A stretch of DNA of 64,000 bases from Caenibius sp. WL (GTDB lineage Bacteria > Pseudomonadota > Alphaproteobacteria > Sphingomonadales > Sphingomonadaceae). Under the pieces are notes generated by a model. That model worked only from the letters and a program-made list of their open reading frames with translations. It searched no databases and was not told where the DNA came from. The stretch spans positions 570,501-634,500 of the forward strand of contig NZ_CP081844.1 in assembly GCF_019803445.1 (NCBI RefSeq). Reading direction: 5' to 3'. A program made the position numbers and the translations under genes. Below are positions 7,483 to 17,629 of this stretch, piece after piece (the first letter of the stretch is position 1; each line of letters starts with the position of its first letter).

Positions 7483-7974
7483 TTACATGTAGCGCATGGT
7501 GATGGTGATGGGGGTTACACCCCCCCCCACATCCACTCCGACTCTTTTGTAGCTCGGCTTGCCGAGATTGAAGATGTTGATGCTGGGGTTGTTCGACATG
7601 GCCCCGCCATCGGTGCGGATATCGGTCTTGCCGTTGTCGTTCACGTCGTGGCGCACGGCGATGCCATAGGTTCCGGCCGCCGGAAGAGGGACGCAGAACG
7701 CCATCGTGCCGTTGCGGGCGGGGGCTTCGATGCGGTTGATCCAGCGCCCCTTGGTCAGCCATTCGGCCTGGGTGGCGCGATAACTCTGGACACGCACGGT
7801 GCCGCTGGCCGAGCGGATGCCCGACACGGTCACTTTGATGGCGGGCCCGGAATTGCCATCGCAATGGCGCATGTTGTTGGCAATTTCCTGCCGGTAGGGG
7901 GTGGCGGAGGCGGGCAGTGCCAGCATGCTGGCAATTGACAGCGCCAATGCGGAAGTCGTCAGCAATTTGTGCAT
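7483..7974 (-). CDS. Secreted DUF2141 protein
   Basis: A 163-residue exported protein. Residues 1-24 form a signal peptide ending ALPASA. The mature part fits DUF2141: a GIRSASGTVRVQSY strand, then AVRHDVNDNGKTD and a C-terminal strand run. The acidic DVNDNGKTD turn suggests metal-ion binding, which is inference. It converges with the NTP transferase ending at 7454 and diverges from rpe. DUF2141 proteins have no established function. Confidence 0.85.
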   Translation of the reverse strand: MHKLLTTSALALSIASMLALPASATPYRQEIANNMRHCDGNSGPAIKVTVSGIRSASGTVRVQSYRATQAEWLTKGRWINRIEAPARNGTMAFCVPLPAAGTYGIAVRHDVNDNGKTDIRTDGGAMSNNPSINIFNLGKPSYKRVGVDVGGGVTPITITMRYM

Positions 7975-8090
7975 TCGCTTTGCATCTCCTTTCCGACGGA
8001 CCGTGTAGGGATTGGGCCATGAATACCCAGTGAATTGGCGGCTGCGCGCCGTTCAGGTGCATATCTTGTGTGGAAAACGCCCTGTCTCGT

Positions 8091-8106
8091 CCTTGTGGAC
8101 ACAAGG
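8091..8106. promoter_or_regulatory. Operator-like dyad CCTTGTG-GA-CACAAGG
   Basis: A perfect 7+2+7 inverted repeat between the divergent DUF2141 and rpe genes, ending 26 bases before the rpe ATG. A partial copy (CTTGTG) occurs about 25 bases upstream. The 2-base centre argues for a DNA-binding site rather than an RNA hairpin. Confidence 0.4.
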
Positions 8107-8132
8107 GCTGGTGGATAGGGCAATAGGCCATA

Positions 8133-8801
8133 ATGGCCACCATTCCTCTGATCTCCCCATCGATCCTGTCCGCCGACTTCGCACGGCTGGGCGAAGAAGT
8201 CCGCGCGATCGACGAAGCGGGCGCCGACTGGATTCACGTGGACGTGATGGATGGCCATTTCGTGCCGAATCTGACTATCGGCCCCGACGTGGTGAAAGCC
8301 ATCCGATCATGGTCGGACAAACCGTTCGACGTGCACCTGATGATTTCGCCGGTGGATGCCTATCTCGAAGCGTTCGCGCAAGCGGGCGCGGATATCATCA
8401 CCGTTCACCCCGAAGCGGGTCCGCATATCCACCGCACGGTGCAAGCGATCAAAGGGCTGGGCAAGAAGGCGGGGGTTTCCCTCAATCCCGGCACCCCGGC
8501 CAAGATGCTCGACTATCTGATCGACGAGATCGATCTGGTGCTGGTGATGAGTGTCAACCCCGGTTTTGGCGGGCAGAGCTTTATCGCCAGCCAGCTTCGC
8601 AAGATCGAAGCCGTGCGCAAGATGATCGACAAGTCGGGCCGCGCCATTCATCTCGAAGTCGATGGCGGGGTCAATCCGGAAACGGCGCGGCAATGCGTCG
8701 ATGCCGGGGCCGATGTGCTGGTCGCCGGATCGGCGGCGTTCAAGGGTGGGCCGGATCACTACGCCCCCAACATCGCTGCGCTGAAAGGTGGCCGTGAATG
8801 A
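8133..8801 (+). CDS. rpe: Ribulose-phosphate 3-epimerase
   Basis: A 222-residue TIM-barrel enzyme that interconverts ribulose-5-phosphate and xylulose-5-phosphate in the pentose phosphate pathway. Family blocks are intact: [11 protein letters not shown] at the N-terminus, [12 protein letters not shown] with the metal/catalytic residues, [12 protein letters not shown], and [10 protein letters not shown] followed by GSAAF at the phosphate site. Length is normal. The stop overlaps the heparinase-like gene by four bases (ATGA), a gene order common in sphingomonads. Confidence 0.97.
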   Translation: MATIPLISPSILSADFARLGEEVRAIDEAGADWIHVDVMDGHFVPNLTIGPDVVKAIRSWSDKPFDVHLMISPVDAYLEAFAQAGADIITVHPEAGPHIHRTVQAIKGLGKKAGVSLNPGTPAKMLDYLIDEIDLVLVMSVNPGFGGQSFIASQLRKIEAVRKMIDKSGRAIHLEVDGGVNPETARQCVDAGADVLVAGSAAFKGGPDHYAPNIAALKGGRE

Positions 8802-10696
8802 CCGAGACCGCGGCGCAGAACGGGTCGGCGCTGCACCGCGATGATGTGACGGGCGACCCTGTGCCGCCCGCTGATGAAACCGCACCGGCAACCCTGCCTG
8901 CCGCCCCTGGGGCAGAGGCGGTCTTGCCCGAATTGCCCCCCACGCCCCCCCATGAACCGCGCGGCACGCTGATCGAACCGGGCCGGGCGCTGGCACTGGC
9001 CGAATTCGCTCCGGTGCCGCTGGGCGCGGGCGAGAGGCTGGTGCGCTTCGCCTATCGGCTGGGGGTGCCGGGGACGGCACTGGCTTCACCGTTTCGCAAG
9101 CCCGCAAGAATCCGCCTGCTGGCGACAGTGGAAAGCCCGCTGGTCGGCGATCGGCAGGCGGGCGTCGCATTGCGGGCGGGACATTTCCTGGTGCACGGGG
9201 TCAAGGCGCCTATCGCGCAGATGGATTTCACCCCCAGCGCCAAACTGACTCCGCCATTCGAACACACGGTCCACGGCTTTTCCTGGCTGGCCGATCTTGC
9301 CGCCTCCGCGCCGCGCGAACAGTGTACCGCCACGGCGGAACGCATTCTGGCTGCCTGGCTGGAAGCCAATCCCCGCCCGGGCAAGGGCCCCGCGTGGAAA
9401 GTCGGCAATGCCGGGCACAGGCTGCTGAACTGGTTCGTCTATGCGCCCCTGCTGTTGTCGGGACCGGACAAGGCGCTGCGTACCCGGACATTGGCAGCCA
9501 TGGCCAAAACGGCGCGCTGGCTCGATCGCAATATCGGCAAGGCGGACGACCGGCTGGCCGAAGTGGCGGGCTGGGCGGCGATTACCGCGGCGGGCGTGTT
9601 GCTGCCCGATGGCGGTCCGCGGCGGCTGTTCGGCGAATCCGGTCTCGTCCATGCGCTGGGCGATCTTGTGGGCGATGATGGCGGTGTTCTGTCGCGCAGC
9701 CCGCTCGACCAGATGGAAGCGATCGGCCTGCTGGTCGAACTCAGCGCCTGCTACCGCGCGATCCGCCGTCCGCCGCCGCAGGCGGTGGAAGCGATGCTGG
9801 CCATGCTGGTGCCGCCGCTGCTGGCGCTGGTGCATGGCGATGGCGCGCTGGGCAACTGGCAGGGTTCGGGTGCCGTATGGCCGGATCGCATCGCCGCTCT
9901 GATTGAGGCGAGCGGGGTACGCACCCGGCCGCTGCGCGAAGTGCGCCAGTGGGGCTATCAGCGGGTTTCGGCGGGCAAGGCGCTGCTGCAGTTCGACACT
10001 GCCCCGCCGCCGCTGGCGCGCCATACGCGCGCGGGCTGCGCCTCCACTCTGGCGTTCGAATTTTCCCATGGCGAACAGCGCCTGATCGTCAACTGCGGCG
10101 GCGCGGCGTTTGCCGGGGGACAGATCCCGGTGCGGATCGAACAGGGCCTGCGCGCCACCGCCGCCCATTCCACGCTGGTGCTGGATGATGTGAATTCCAC
10201 CGCCGTGCTGATCAACGGCAAGCTGGGCGGCGGCGTAGGCGAAGTCGAAGTGGATCGCCGTACGCTGGAACTGGAAGGCGCCGGGGCGACCCGGATCGAA
10301 GCCAGCCACGATGGCTATGTCGCGCGTTATGGCCTGATTCACCGCCGTATTCTGATCCTGCGCGACGATGGCAGCGAATTGCGCGGCGAAGACGTGCTGG
10401 TGCCCGAAGGGCGCAAGGGCAAGCGGGGCAAGATCGGCTTCGCCGTCCGTTTCCATGTCGGGCCGGGGGTGGAACTGGGCCTGTCGGAAAACTGCAACGG
10501 GGCCGGGCTGGCCCTGCCCGATGGCAGCTATTGGCAATTTGCCGTCGTCGGCGTAGATGGCGTCGAACTTTCAATCGAGGAAAGCCTTTGGTCGGACGGC
10601 AGCGGCAGGCCGCAGCCGATCCAGCAACTGGTCATATCCGGAATGGTGTCACGCGGCGGCGGGAGTTTCTCGTGGCTGCTCAAGAAAATGGGGTAA
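8798..10696 (+). CDS. Heparinase II/III family protein
   Basis: A 632-residue protein: a helical N-terminal region with [13 protein letters not shown] near residue 200, and a beta-rich C-terminal half with [17 protein letters not shown] and [14 protein letters not shown], typical of heparinase II/III-like lyases (PF07940). The first ~60 residues are low-complexity Ala/Pro. The family eliminates uronic-acid-containing polysaccharides, but chromosomal alphaproteobacterial copies beside purH have no proven substrate, and no signal peptide is evident. It is translationally coupled to rpe and lies 7 bases before purH. An envelope-glycan role is inference. Confidence 0.85.
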   Translation: MTETAAQNGSALHRDDVTGDPVPPADETAPATLPAAPGAEAVLPELPPTPPHEPRGTLIEPGRALALAEFAPVPLGAGERLVRFAYRLGVPGTALASPFRKPARIRLLATVESPLVGDRQAGVALRAGHFLVHGVKAPIAQMDFTPSAKLTPPFEHTVHGFSWLADLAASAPREQCTATAERILAAWLEANPRPGKGPAWKVGNAGHRLLNWFVYAPLLLSGPDKALRTRTLAAMAKTARWLDRNIGKADDRLAEVAGWAAITAAGVLLPDGGPRRLFGESGLVHALGDLVGDDGGVLSRSPLDQMEAIGLLVELSACYRAIRRPPPQAVEAMLAMLVPPLLALVHGDGALGNWQGSGAVWPDRIAALIEASGVRTRPLREVRQWGYQRVSAGKALLQFDTAPPPLARHTRAGCASTLAFEFSHGEQRLIVNCGGAAFAGGQIPVRIEQGLRATAAHSTLVLDDVNSTAVLINGKLGGGVGEVEVDRRTLELEGAGATRIEASHDGYVARYGLIHRRILILRDDGSELRGEDVLVPEGRKGKRGKIGFAVRFHVGPGVELGLSENCNGAGLALPDGSYWQFAVVGVDGVELSIEESLWSDGSGRPQPIQQLVISGMVSRGGGSFSWLLKKMG

Positions 10697-10703
10697 TACC
10701 GCG

Positions 10704-12293
10704 ATGGCGGAAATCACGATCAAGCGGGCACTGCTCTCGGTGTCCGACAAGAGCGGCTTGGTTGAACTGGGGCAGGGCCTGGCGCGGCTGGGCGTGGAAC
10801 TGGTATCCACCGGCGGCACGGCCAAGGCGCTGCGCGATGCCGGGCTTGCCGTGAAAGACGTGTCGGACCTCACCGGTTTTCCCGAAATGATGGATGGCCG
10901 GGTCAAGACGCTGCACCCGATGGTCCATGGCGGGCTGCTGGCCGTTCGTGACAATCCGGAACATGCGCAGGCGATGGCCGATCACGCCATCGGTGCGATC
11001 GATCTCGTCGTCGTCAATCTCTATCCCTTCCAGCAGACCGTGGCCAAAGGGGCGGAACGCGATGAAGTGATCGAGAATATCGATATCGGGGGCCCCTCGA
11101 TGGTTCGCTCCGCCGCGAAGAACCACGCATTTGTCACCATCATCACCGATCCGGCGGACTATGCGGCGCTGCTCGGCCAGTTGGGTGAGAAAGGCGGGGC
11201 GACCACGCTCGATTTCCGTAAAGCCATGGCGGCCAAGGCATTCGCTGCCACGGCGGCTTACGATTCGGCAATCAGCCAGTGGTTCGCACGCGTCGATCAG
11301 GGGGAAAAGTTCCCCGCCCGTCGTGCAGTGGCCAGCCGTCTGGTCAGCACGCTGCGCTATGGCGAAAATCCGCATCAGGAAGCCGCGCTCTATGTACCGG
11401 AAACGCTGCATGGCACCGGGATCGCGCAGGCCGAACAGATTCAGGGCAAGGAACTGTCCTACAACAATTACAACGATGCCGCGGCGGCCCTGGAGCTGGC
11501 GGCGGAATTCGCCGGTGGCGATCCGGCGGTGGTGATCGTGAAGCATGCCAATCCCTGCGGCGTGGCTCAGCGCGGCACGCTGCTCGAAGCGTGGCAGGAT
11601 GCGCTGGCGTGCGATTCGGTCTCGGCGTTCGGCGGGATCGTGGCCACCAACGTTCCGCTCGATGGTCCGACGGCGGAAGCGATCTGCGAAATCTTCACCG
11701 AAGTCGTCGTCGCGCCCGGTGCGGACGAAGCGGCGCGGGCGGCGTTCGCCCGCAAGAAGAACCTGCGCCTGATGATCACCGATGGCCTGCCCGATCCGCG
11801 CCGTCCGGGGATGAGCGAAGTGGTGATTGCGGGCGGCCTGCTGGTGCAGGACCGTGATAACGGCTTTGTCACCCCCGACATGCTCAAAGTGGTGACGCAG
11901 CGTGCGCCCACCGAACAGGAACTCAAGGACTGCCTGTTCGCCTGGACTGTGGCCAAGCATGTGAAGTCGAACGCGATCGTTTATGCCCGGGACGGGGCGA
12001 CCGCCGGAATCGGCGCGGGGCAGATGAACCGCCGCGACAGTGCCCGCATCGCCGCGATCAAGGCGCGTGAAGCGGCCGAGCAGTACGGTTGGGACGCACC
12101 GCGCACCACGGGCAGCGCGGTCGCTTCGGATGCTTTCTTCCCCTTCGCTGACGGCCTCTTGGCTGCGGTGGAAGCCGGGGCGACGGCCGTGATCCAGCCG
12201 GGTGGCTCGATCCGGGACGAGGAAGTGATCAAGGCGGCGGATGAAGCCGGCCTTGCCATGGTTTTCACCGGGATGCGTCACTTCCGCCACTGA
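10704..12293 (+). CDS. purH: Bifunctional AICAR transformylase/IMP cyclohydrolase
   Basis: A 529-residue enzyme of the last two steps of purine synthesis. The N-terminal MGS-like cyclohydrolase domain contains [13 protein letters not shown] and [14 protein letters not shown]. The C-terminal transformylase carries [13 protein letters not shown] and the KHANPCG catalytic motif, and it ends GMRHFRH. ATG 10704 is chosen over an open upstream extension because the conserved [13 protein letters not shown] follows it. A strong hairpin lies just downstream (12312-12347). Confidence 0.98.
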   Translation: MAEITIKRALLSVSDKSGLVELGQGLARLGVELVSTGGTAKALRDAGLAVKDVSDLTGFPEMMDGRVKTLHPMVHGGLLAVRDNPEHAQAMADHAIGAIDLVVVNLYPFQQTVAKGAERDEVIENIDIGGPSMVRSAAKNHAFVTIITDPADYAALLGQLGEKGGATTLDFRKAMAAKAFAATAAYDSAISQWFARVDQGEKFPARRAVASRLVSTLRYGENPHQEAALYVPETLHGTGIAQAEQIQGKELSYNNYNDAAAALELAAEFAGGDPAVVIVKHANPCGVAQRGTLLEAWQDALACDSVSAFGGIVATNVPLDGPTAEAICEIFTEVVVAPGADEAARAAFARKKNLRLMITDGLPDPRRPGMSEVVIAGGLLVQDRDNGFVTPDMLKVVTQRAPTEQELKDCLFAWTVAKHVKSNAIVYARDGATAGIGAGQMNRRDSARIAAIKAREAAEQYGWDAPRTTGSAVASDAFFPFADGLLAAVEAGATAVIQPGGSIRDEEVIKAADEAGLAMVFTGMRHFRH

Positions 12294-12311
12294 TATCATC
12301 GCAACGAATCA

Positions 12312-12347
12312 GCGCTTGCGGGCGGATGAACGCCCGCCCGCAAGCGC
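12312..12347 (+). terminator. 13-bp hairpin downstream of purH
   Basis: Arms 12312-12324 (GCGCTTGCGGGCG) and 12335-12347 are perfectly complementary around a 10-base loop, 18 bases after the purH stop. No T-run follows, so it may be a 3'-end stabilising hairpin or a factor-dependent terminator rather than a classical intrinsic one. Confidence 0.55.
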
Positions 12348-12430
12348 GTTCAGCGGCAGGTCAGCCGCCCGGGGGCATCTCGGGCGCCTGCCGCCCGCGG
12401 GCGGCGCAGCAGCACAATGGATTGGATGCC

Positions 12431-12541
12431 ATGTTTGGAACCAGAAACGACCTCTATCGCAATTTCGGCATCGGCTTCGTGCTGGGTGCGGTGATCGTGG
12501 CGGTGCATTTCTTCGCGGCTGCGCCGGGTCTCACGCTCTGA
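12431..12541 (+). CDS. Small single-pass membrane protein, 36 residues
   Basis: In the 379-base gap between purH and the Fur-type gene, a 36-codon frame starts at ATG 12431. It encodes a charged N-terminus (MFGTRNDLYRNF) followed by one hydrophobic helix (GIGFVLGAVIVAVHFFAAA). The charge-then-helix pattern is typical of small membrane proteins. The ribosome site is weak and the frame also runs upstream without further support. The rest of the gap holds only the purH hairpin. Function unknown; it could be a chance frame. Confidence 0.4.
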   Translation: MFGTRNDLYRNFGIGFVLGAVIVAVHFFAAAPGLTL

Positions 12542-12672
12542 TGCTGGGGCGGTCCGCTCGCAAAAGCGGCCCCTCATCGATGCCGTCGCAATAGCGAACA
12601 GGCGCTTCGCCGCACATTATCGTGCCCGCCGGTCATCGGTTGATTGCCCCCCGCCATTGGCATGCCTATGTT

Positions 12673-13143
12673 ATGGCCATGCAGGGCCACCATCATCACA
12701 GCGAAGTTTCCGGCGACAGGTTGATCGATGTCGCGCGTGCGGTTTTGACCGACGCCGGTGAACAATGGACGGATATGCGCGCGGACGTGTTCCGCGCGCT
12801 GGCTGACGGTGCGCGTCCGGTATCCGCATACGATATTGCCGAAGACCTGTCCGCCCGGCGCGGCAAACGGGTGGCGGCCAACAGCGTCTATCGCATTCTC
12901 GATCTTTTCGTGCGGACCAATCTCGCCAATCGTCTTGAAAGCGCCAATGCCTATCTCGCCAACGTCCACCCCGGCTGCCGCCACGATTGCATTTTCCTGA
13001 TCTGCGACAAGTGCGGGCAGGCGACCCACGTCGATGACGACGGGTTGACCGGCGCCCTGCGCAACGCGGGCCAGCGTGCCGGTTTTGCCGATGTGCGGCC
13101 CGTGGTCGAATTGCGGGGGCTGTGCAATGCCTGTGCGGGCTGA
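12673..13143 (+). CDS. Fur-family metalloregulator, Zur-like
   Basis: A 156-residue Fur-superfamily repressor. A winged-helix N-terminal domain (TDMRADVFRALADG, then ANSVYRILDLFV) is followed by a dimerisation domain with two structural-zinc Cys pairs: CDKC near the middle and CNAC at the C-terminus. A DCIFLICDKCG arrangement is closer to Zur than to iron-sensing Fur. Near the start is MQGHHHH, whose histidines may be incidental. ATG 12673 or 12679 could serve; longer upstream frames lack homology. No zinc transporter lies nearby to confirm the metal. Confidence 0.83.
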   Translation: MAMQGHHHHSEVSGDRLIDVARAVLTDAGEQWTDMRADVFRALADGARPVSAYDIAEDLSARRGKRVAANSVYRILDLFVRTNLANRLESANAYLANVHPGCRHDCIFLICDKCGQATHVDDDGLTGALRNAGQRAGFADVRPVVELRGLCNACAG

Positions 13144-13200
13144 TTGCGCAGGCGTGACTGTTCATCGACAGGTCCGGTTTTGCAGTGTAAGCGCCCCGCG

Positions 13201-15123
13201 ATGACCGATAATCCGGCAACGCCCCTGCTTGATCGTGTGCATGTCCCCGCGGATTTGCGGCAGCTCGAACCCGCGCAATTGCGGCAGCTCGCGGATGAAC
13301 TGCGGGTGGAAATGATCGCTGCCGTCGGTCAGACCGGCGGGCATCTGGGCTCTGGCCTGGGTGTCGTCGAACTGACGGTGGCGCTGCACTATGTCTTCAA
13401 CACACCGGAAGACCGGCTGGTGTGGGATGTCGGCCACCAGGCCTATCCGCACAAGATCATCACCGGGCGGCGTGACCGGATTCGCACGATTCGCCAGGGC
13501 GGCGGCCTGTCCGGCTTCACCAAGCGCAGCGAAAGCGAATACGATCCTTTCGGCACCGCGCATTCGTCCACTTCGATTTCGGCGGCCATCGGCTTCGCCG
13601 TGGCCAACCAGCTTTCGAACCAGCCGGGCAAGGCGATTGCGGTGATCGGCGACGGCGCGATGAGTGCGGGCATGGCCTATGAGGCGATGAACAACGCCGA
13701 AGCGGCGGGCAATCGGCTGGTCGTCATTCTGAACGACAACGATATGTCGATCGCCCCGCCGGTCGGCGGGCTGTCGGCCTATCTCGCGCGGCTGGTTTCC
13801 AGCGGGCGCTTCCTCGGCCTGCGCGAACTGGCGAAGAAATTCGCGCGCCGCCTGCCGCGTCCGCTGCACGAAGCGGCACGCAAGACCGATGAATTCGCGC
13901 GCGGCATGGCGATGGGCGGCACCCTGTTCGAGGAACTGGGCTTCTACTACGTTGGCCCGATCGACGGGCACGATCTCGATGCCCTGATCCCGGTGTTGCA
14001 GAACGTGCGGGATGCCGCTGAAGGGCCGATTCTCGTCCATGTCGTGACGCAGAAGGGCAAGGGCTATGCCCCGGCCGAAGCGGCGGAGGACAAGTATCAC
14101 GGTGTCCAGAAATTCGACGTCATCACCGGCGAACAGAAGAAGAGCAACGGCGGCCCGCCTGCTTATCAGAATGTGTTCGGTGAAACGCTGGCTAAACTGG
14201 CGGACAGCGATCCCCGGATTTGCGCCATCACCGCCGCGATGCCCACCGGCACCGGGGTGGACAAGTTCGCGCAGGCGCATCCTGACCGCACGTTCGATGT
14301 GGGGATTGCCGAACAGCACGCGGTGACTTTTGCCGCCGGGCTCGCCGCACAGGGGCTGCGTCCGTTTGCGGCGATCTATTCCACTTTCCTCCAGCGCGCG
14401 TTCGATCAGGTGGTGCACGATGTCTGCATCCAGAACCTGCCGGTGCGCTTCGCGATCGACCGGGCCGGGCTGGTGGGCGCGGACGGCGCCACGCACGCGG
14501 GCAGTTTCGATATCACCTACCTCGCCACGTTGCCCAACATGGTCGTGATGGCCCCGGCGGACGAGGCGGAACTGGCGCATATGACCTATACTGCGGCGGA
14601 ATACGATGCGGGGCCGATCGCCTTCCGCTATCCGCGCGGCGCGGGGGTGGGGGTGCCGTTGCCCGAAACGCCCGAACTGTTGCCGATCGGCAAGGGCCGG
14701 ATCGTGCGCGAAGGAGGCAAGATCGCGCTCCTTTCACTCGGCACTCGTCTGGCGGAAAGCCTGAAAGCGGCCGACCAACTGGAAGCCCGGGGGCTGCCGA
14801 CCACGGTTGCCGACCTGCGCTTTGCCAAGCCGCTCGATTCCGATCTGATCCGCCGGCTGATGACCACGCATGATGTGGTGGTGACAGTGGAGGAAGGCAG
14901 CATCGGCGGGCTTGGCGCCCATGTGCTGACCTTGGCGAGCGACGAAGGGCTGACCGACGGCGGGCTCAAAATCCGCACCATGCGCCTGCCCGATGTGTTC
15001 CAGGATCACGACACGCCCGACAACCAGTATGACGAAGCGGGGCTCAACGCGCCGCAGATCGTCGATACGGTGCTCAAGGCGCTGCGCCACAACAGCGCCG
15101 GGGTGGAAGAAGCGCGGGCTTGA
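13201..15123 (+). CDS. dxs: 1-deoxy-D-xylulose-5-phosphate synthase
   Basis: A 640-residue thiamine-diphosphate enzyme that condenses pyruvate and glyceraldehyde-3-phosphate, the entry to the MEP isoprenoid pathway. Signatures: [28 protein letters not shown], the ThDP-binding [16 protein letters not shown], and the transketolase-like [15 protein letters not shown] with the catalytic Glu. Length is standard. ATG 13201 follows 57 bases after the Fur-type stop. It supplies precursors for carotenoids, quinones and undecaprenyl carriers. Confidence 0.98.
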   Translation: MTDNPATPLLDRVHVPADLRQLEPAQLRQLADELRVEMIAAVGQTGGHLGSGLGVVELTVALHYVFNTPEDRLVWDVGHQAYPHKIITGRRDRIRTIRQGGGLSGFTKRSESEYDPFGTAHSSTSISAAIGFAVANQLSNQPGKAIAVIGDGAMSAGMAYEAMNNAEAAGNRLVVILNDNDMSIAPPVGGLSAYLARLVSSGRFLGLRELAKKFARRLPRPLHEAARKTDEFARGMAMGGTLFEELGFYYVGPIDGHDLDALIPVLQNVRDAAEGPILVHVVTQKGKGYAPAEAAEDKYHGVQKFDVITGEQKKSNGGPPAYQNVFGETLAKLADSDPRICAITAAMPTGTGVDKFAQAHPDRTFDVGIAEQHAVTFAAGLAAQGLRPFAAIYSTFLQRAFDQVVHDVCIQNLPVRFAIDRAGLVGADGATHAGSFDITYLATLPNMVVMAPADEAELAHMTYTAAEYDAGPIAFRYPRGAGVGVPLPETPELLPIGKGRIVREGGKIALLSLGTRLAESLKAADQLEARGLPTTVADLRFAKPLDSDLIRRLMTTHDVVVTVEEGSIGGLGAHVLTLASDEGLTDGGLKIRTMRLPDVFQDHDTPDNQYDEAGLNAPQIVDTVLKALRHNSAGVEEARA

Positions 15124-15135
15124 TTGACGGCCCGT

Positions 15136-15152
15136 GCAAGGCGCTGCCTTGC
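15136..15152. terminator. Short hairpin between convergent dxs and POT transporter
   Basis: GCAAGGC (15136-15142) pairs with GCCTTGC (15146-15152) around a 3-base loop, 12 bases after the dxs stop and in front of the convergent transporter stop. There is no T-run on the plus side. A bidirectional stop is plausible but weak. Confidence 0.35.
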
Positions 15153-15173
15153 GGTGCCCCCAGATTCTGCCGT

Positions 15174-16754
15174 TCAGGACTGCCGGGTCGCGGGGTGGAT
15201 GCCCGCCGCTTGCGCTTCGCCTGCCTCTTCTTCTCCCGCTAGCGAATCGTCACGCAGCGTGTCGAGATGCATCAGCCGGGTGATCAGCGGCGCGATCACC
15301 AGCATGGCGACGCCTACCGCCATGGCGATCCAGCCGACCTGGCTATAGACGTCGAGCACCACCTGTTGCGCTGCCCCCGCGCTGCTGGCGCGTTCCGAGC
15401 CGGTGGCCGCCGCGATCAGGCCCGAAGTGAAATTGCCCGCGGCCGAAGCAAAGAACCACGCCCCCATGATCAGCGAAGTCATCTGCGCGGGCGACAGGCG
15501 GTTCATGGCTGACAGCCCCACGGGCGACAGGCACAGTTCGCCGGTGGTGTGCAGCAGATAGATCAGGAAAATAAACAGGACCGCCGTCTTGGCCCCTTCA
15601 CCGCCCATGGTTGCGCCCGTGACCAGCACAAGGAAGCCTGCGCCGAGCTGGATGGTGGCGAGGCCGAATTTCGCGGCGGTGGACGGTTCGCGGCCACGCT
15701 TCGCCAGCCAGGTCCACAGCGCGGCGAACACCGGACCGAGAGTGATGATGTAGATCGAATTGATCGACTGGAACATGCTGGCCGGAACCCCGGCCCGGTC
15801 CACATAACGGTCGGTGTAGAGGTTGAGGCTGGACCCGGCCTGTTCGAACAGCGCCCAGAACAGGATCGAGCCGATCATCAGGTAGGTGGCGGCGAATATA
15901 CGGTCGCGTTCGTGCGGAGTCAGACGGGTGATCGCCACGAACAGGACATAGGCGATCAGGACCGCGCCCGAAATCGCCAGCAGCCAGCCAACCATGTCCT
16001 GGTACTGGATCATCGCCCAGACCGCGGCGACCGCCACGAAGCTGACGGCATAGATCAGCCATTCGAACCGGATTCCCGCATGGCGCCGGGCCAGCCGTGC
16101 CGGATCGGGCGCTTCGCCCCGGCCGAGCAGCCATGGCTTACCCACAGCGAACACGATCAGCCCGACCAGCATGCCGATGCCTGCCAAACCGAAGCCGTAG
16201 GACCAGCTGTATTTCTGGCCGACGTAGCCGCACAGCAGTGCGCCCATCATCGCCCCCAGGTTAATGCCCATGTAGAAGATAGTGTAAGCGCCATCGCGGC
16301 GCTTGTCGGTCAGTTCGTAAAGCTGTCCGACCATCACCGAGATATTGGCCTTGAGGAAGCCGGAACCGACGATGATGAAGGAAAGCGCGAGCCAGAACAG
16401 GTTGAGCGCCGCGCTGCCCTGGCCGCCATCGCCTTCGAAGCCCATCAGGAAATGGCCGAACGTCAGCAGGACCGCGCCGAACAGCACGGCCTTGCGCTGG
16501 CCGAGATAGCGATCCGCCAGATATCCGCCGAGCACCGGCGTGATATAGACCAGCGCGGTGTAGGCGCCGTAGATGACGCCGCTTTCCCCGTCCGAAAACA
16601 GCCAGTGCTGGGTCAGATAGAAAATCAGCAGGGCGCGCATGCCGTAATAGGAGAAACGCTCCCACATTTCGGCAAAGAACAACATGAACAGGCCCTTTGG
16701 GTGCCCGAGGAAAGTCCCCAATGCATCCCCGCTTTGCGCGTATCGGGTTGTCAT
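15174..16754 (-). CDS. Proton-dependent oligopeptide transporter (POT/PTR2)
   Basis: A 526-residue major-facilitator protein with about 14 hydrophobic segments. The POT motif ExxERFxYYG is present near residue 29 (EMWERFSYYG). FYMGINLGAMMG and the second PTR2 signature GELCLSPVGLSAMNR are also intact. It should import di- and tripeptides with protons across the inner membrane. The C-terminal ~25 residues are hydrophilic and acidic. It is transcribed alone, convergent with dxs and divergent from ihfB. Confidence 0.95.
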   Translation of the reverse strand: MTTRYAQSGDALGTFLGHPKGLFMLFFAEMWERFSYYGMRALLIFYLTQHWLFSDGESGVIYGAYTALVYITPVLGGYLADRYLGQRKAVLFGAVLLTFGHFLMGFEGDGGQGSAALNLFWLALSFIIVGSGFLKANISVMVGQLYELTDKRRDGAYTIFYMGINLGAMMGALLCGYVGQKYSWSYGFGLAGIGMLVGLIVFAVGKPWLLGRGEAPDPARLARRHAGIRFEWLIYAVSFVAVAAVWAMIQYQDMVGWLLAISGAVLIAYVLFVAITRLTPHERDRIFAATYLMIGSILFWALFEQAGSSLNLYTDRYVDRAGVPASMFQSINSIYIITLGPVFAALWTWLAKRGREPSTAAKFGLATIQLGAGFLVLVTGATMGGEGAKTAVLFIFLIYLLHTTGELCLSPVGLSAMNRLSPAQMTSLIMGAWFFASAAGNFTSGLIAAATGSERASSAGAAQQVVLDVYSQVGWIAMAVGVAMLVIAPLITRLMHLDTLRDDSLAGEEEAGEAQAAGIHPATRQS

Positions 16755-17001
16755 GTTCGCGCTTACCTTCCCTGCCAGTTGTCCCGCACGGCAGACTAGA
16801 CGAAAGCAGAGCGCTGTGAAGCGCTGTTCTTTACGTAAGCAAGTCTTTCCGCGTGCAAATTATTTCATGCAGGCAATTGCGCATGGACTGTTCCTCTGGC
16901 AGTGTCGTGCCCCGGTCGCGGGTCGCGGCCCGCGAAAAACGGATTGGGGAAAAACGCCAAACAGGAGCCCCGATCCGATTGCGCAGTCGTGGAGGATTGC
17001 G

Positions 17002-17286
17002 ATGATCAGGTCTGAATTGGTGGAAGCTCTGGCTCAGGACAATCCTGAGCTAAGGGCCGAAGAGGTTGAACAAGTGGTTCACGTCTTCTTCGATGAGATT
17101 GCACAACGTTTGGCCGAAGGCGGCCGGGTGGAACTGCGCGGTTTCGGGGCGTTTTCGACCCGTGACCGCGAAGCGCGCAAGGGCCGCAATCCCCGTACCG
17201 GCACATCGGTCGATGTTCCGGCCAAGCGGGTGCCCTATTTCAAGGCAGGCAAGGAAATACGGGAACGCCTCAATCCCGATGATTGA
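17002..17286 (+). CDS. ihfB: Integration host factor beta subunit
   Basis: A 94-residue DNABII protein. MIRSELVEAL at the start, then the beta-arm region GRVELRGFGAFSTRDR and the DNA-contacting RNPRTG, identify the IHF-beta branch rather than HU. It bends DNA as a heterodimer with IHF-alpha. The start is set by a strong GGAGG at 16992-16996. The 247-base upstream spacer contains a CGCGGG...CCCGCG hairpin around 16917-16934. Length is typical. Confidence 0.95.
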   Translation: MIRSELVEALAQDNPELRAEEVEQVVHVFFDEIAQRLAEGGRVELRGFGAFSTRDREARKGRNPRTGTSVDVPAKRVPYFKAGKEIRERLNPDD

Positions 17287-17502
17287 TCGGGGGAGGCGAG
17301 TGCGCGGAATTTCCAGGGCCTGAACCGCCTGTGGCGGGTGTTGTCGGCGGTGCACCGGTAGGGGCGCCGCCGATTGCGTCCGGCCGCTCTGGGATAGCGG
17401 TCACGGCAGGAGGGGACCTTCTCGTATGCAGTCCATCCCGGTTTAGGCGTTGCGGCGCGGCGCACGGCGGGCTAGCCGGGCAAGGCCGCAAGGCGAAGCA
17501 GT

Positions 17503-17587
17503 GCGGGCGTGGCGGAATGGTAGACGCCGGGGACTTAAAATCCCCTGTCCTTTGGACGTGCGGGTTCGAGTCCCGCCGCCCGCACCA
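17503..17587 (+). tRNA. tRNA-Leu (anticodon UAA)
   Basis: The 85-base sequence folds as a class II tRNA. Acceptor arm GCGGGCG (17503-17509) pairs with CGCCCGC (17577-17583), with encoded ACCA at 17584-17587. Anticodon stem GGGGA/TCCCC (17529-17533, 17541-17545) has loop CTTAAAA and anticodon TAA at 17536-17538. A long variable arm (around TGTCCTTTGGACG) and the GGTTCGAGTCC T-arm are present. It reads UUA and UUG, rare codons in this GC-rich genome. Confidence 0.97.
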
Positions 17588-17629
17588 GGGTTCGCCGGGG
17601 CAGGAGGCTTCCGGGCGAAGGACACGACG

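Noticed and set aside
7451-8143. Minus-strand frame with a run of histidines (CNPHHHHHALH)
   Set aside because: The His run comes from reading the 3' end of the DUF2141 gene in the wrong frame.
12679-12699. HHHH near the start of the Fur-type protein as an engineered tag
   Set aside because: It is four histidines only, in an otherwise natural leader. Metal-related proteins often carry such stretches.
17503-17587. Integration site of a mobile element at tRNA-Leu
   Set aside because: No integrase is nearby and no direct repeat of the tRNA 3' end was noticed downstream. The flanking genes are ordinary.
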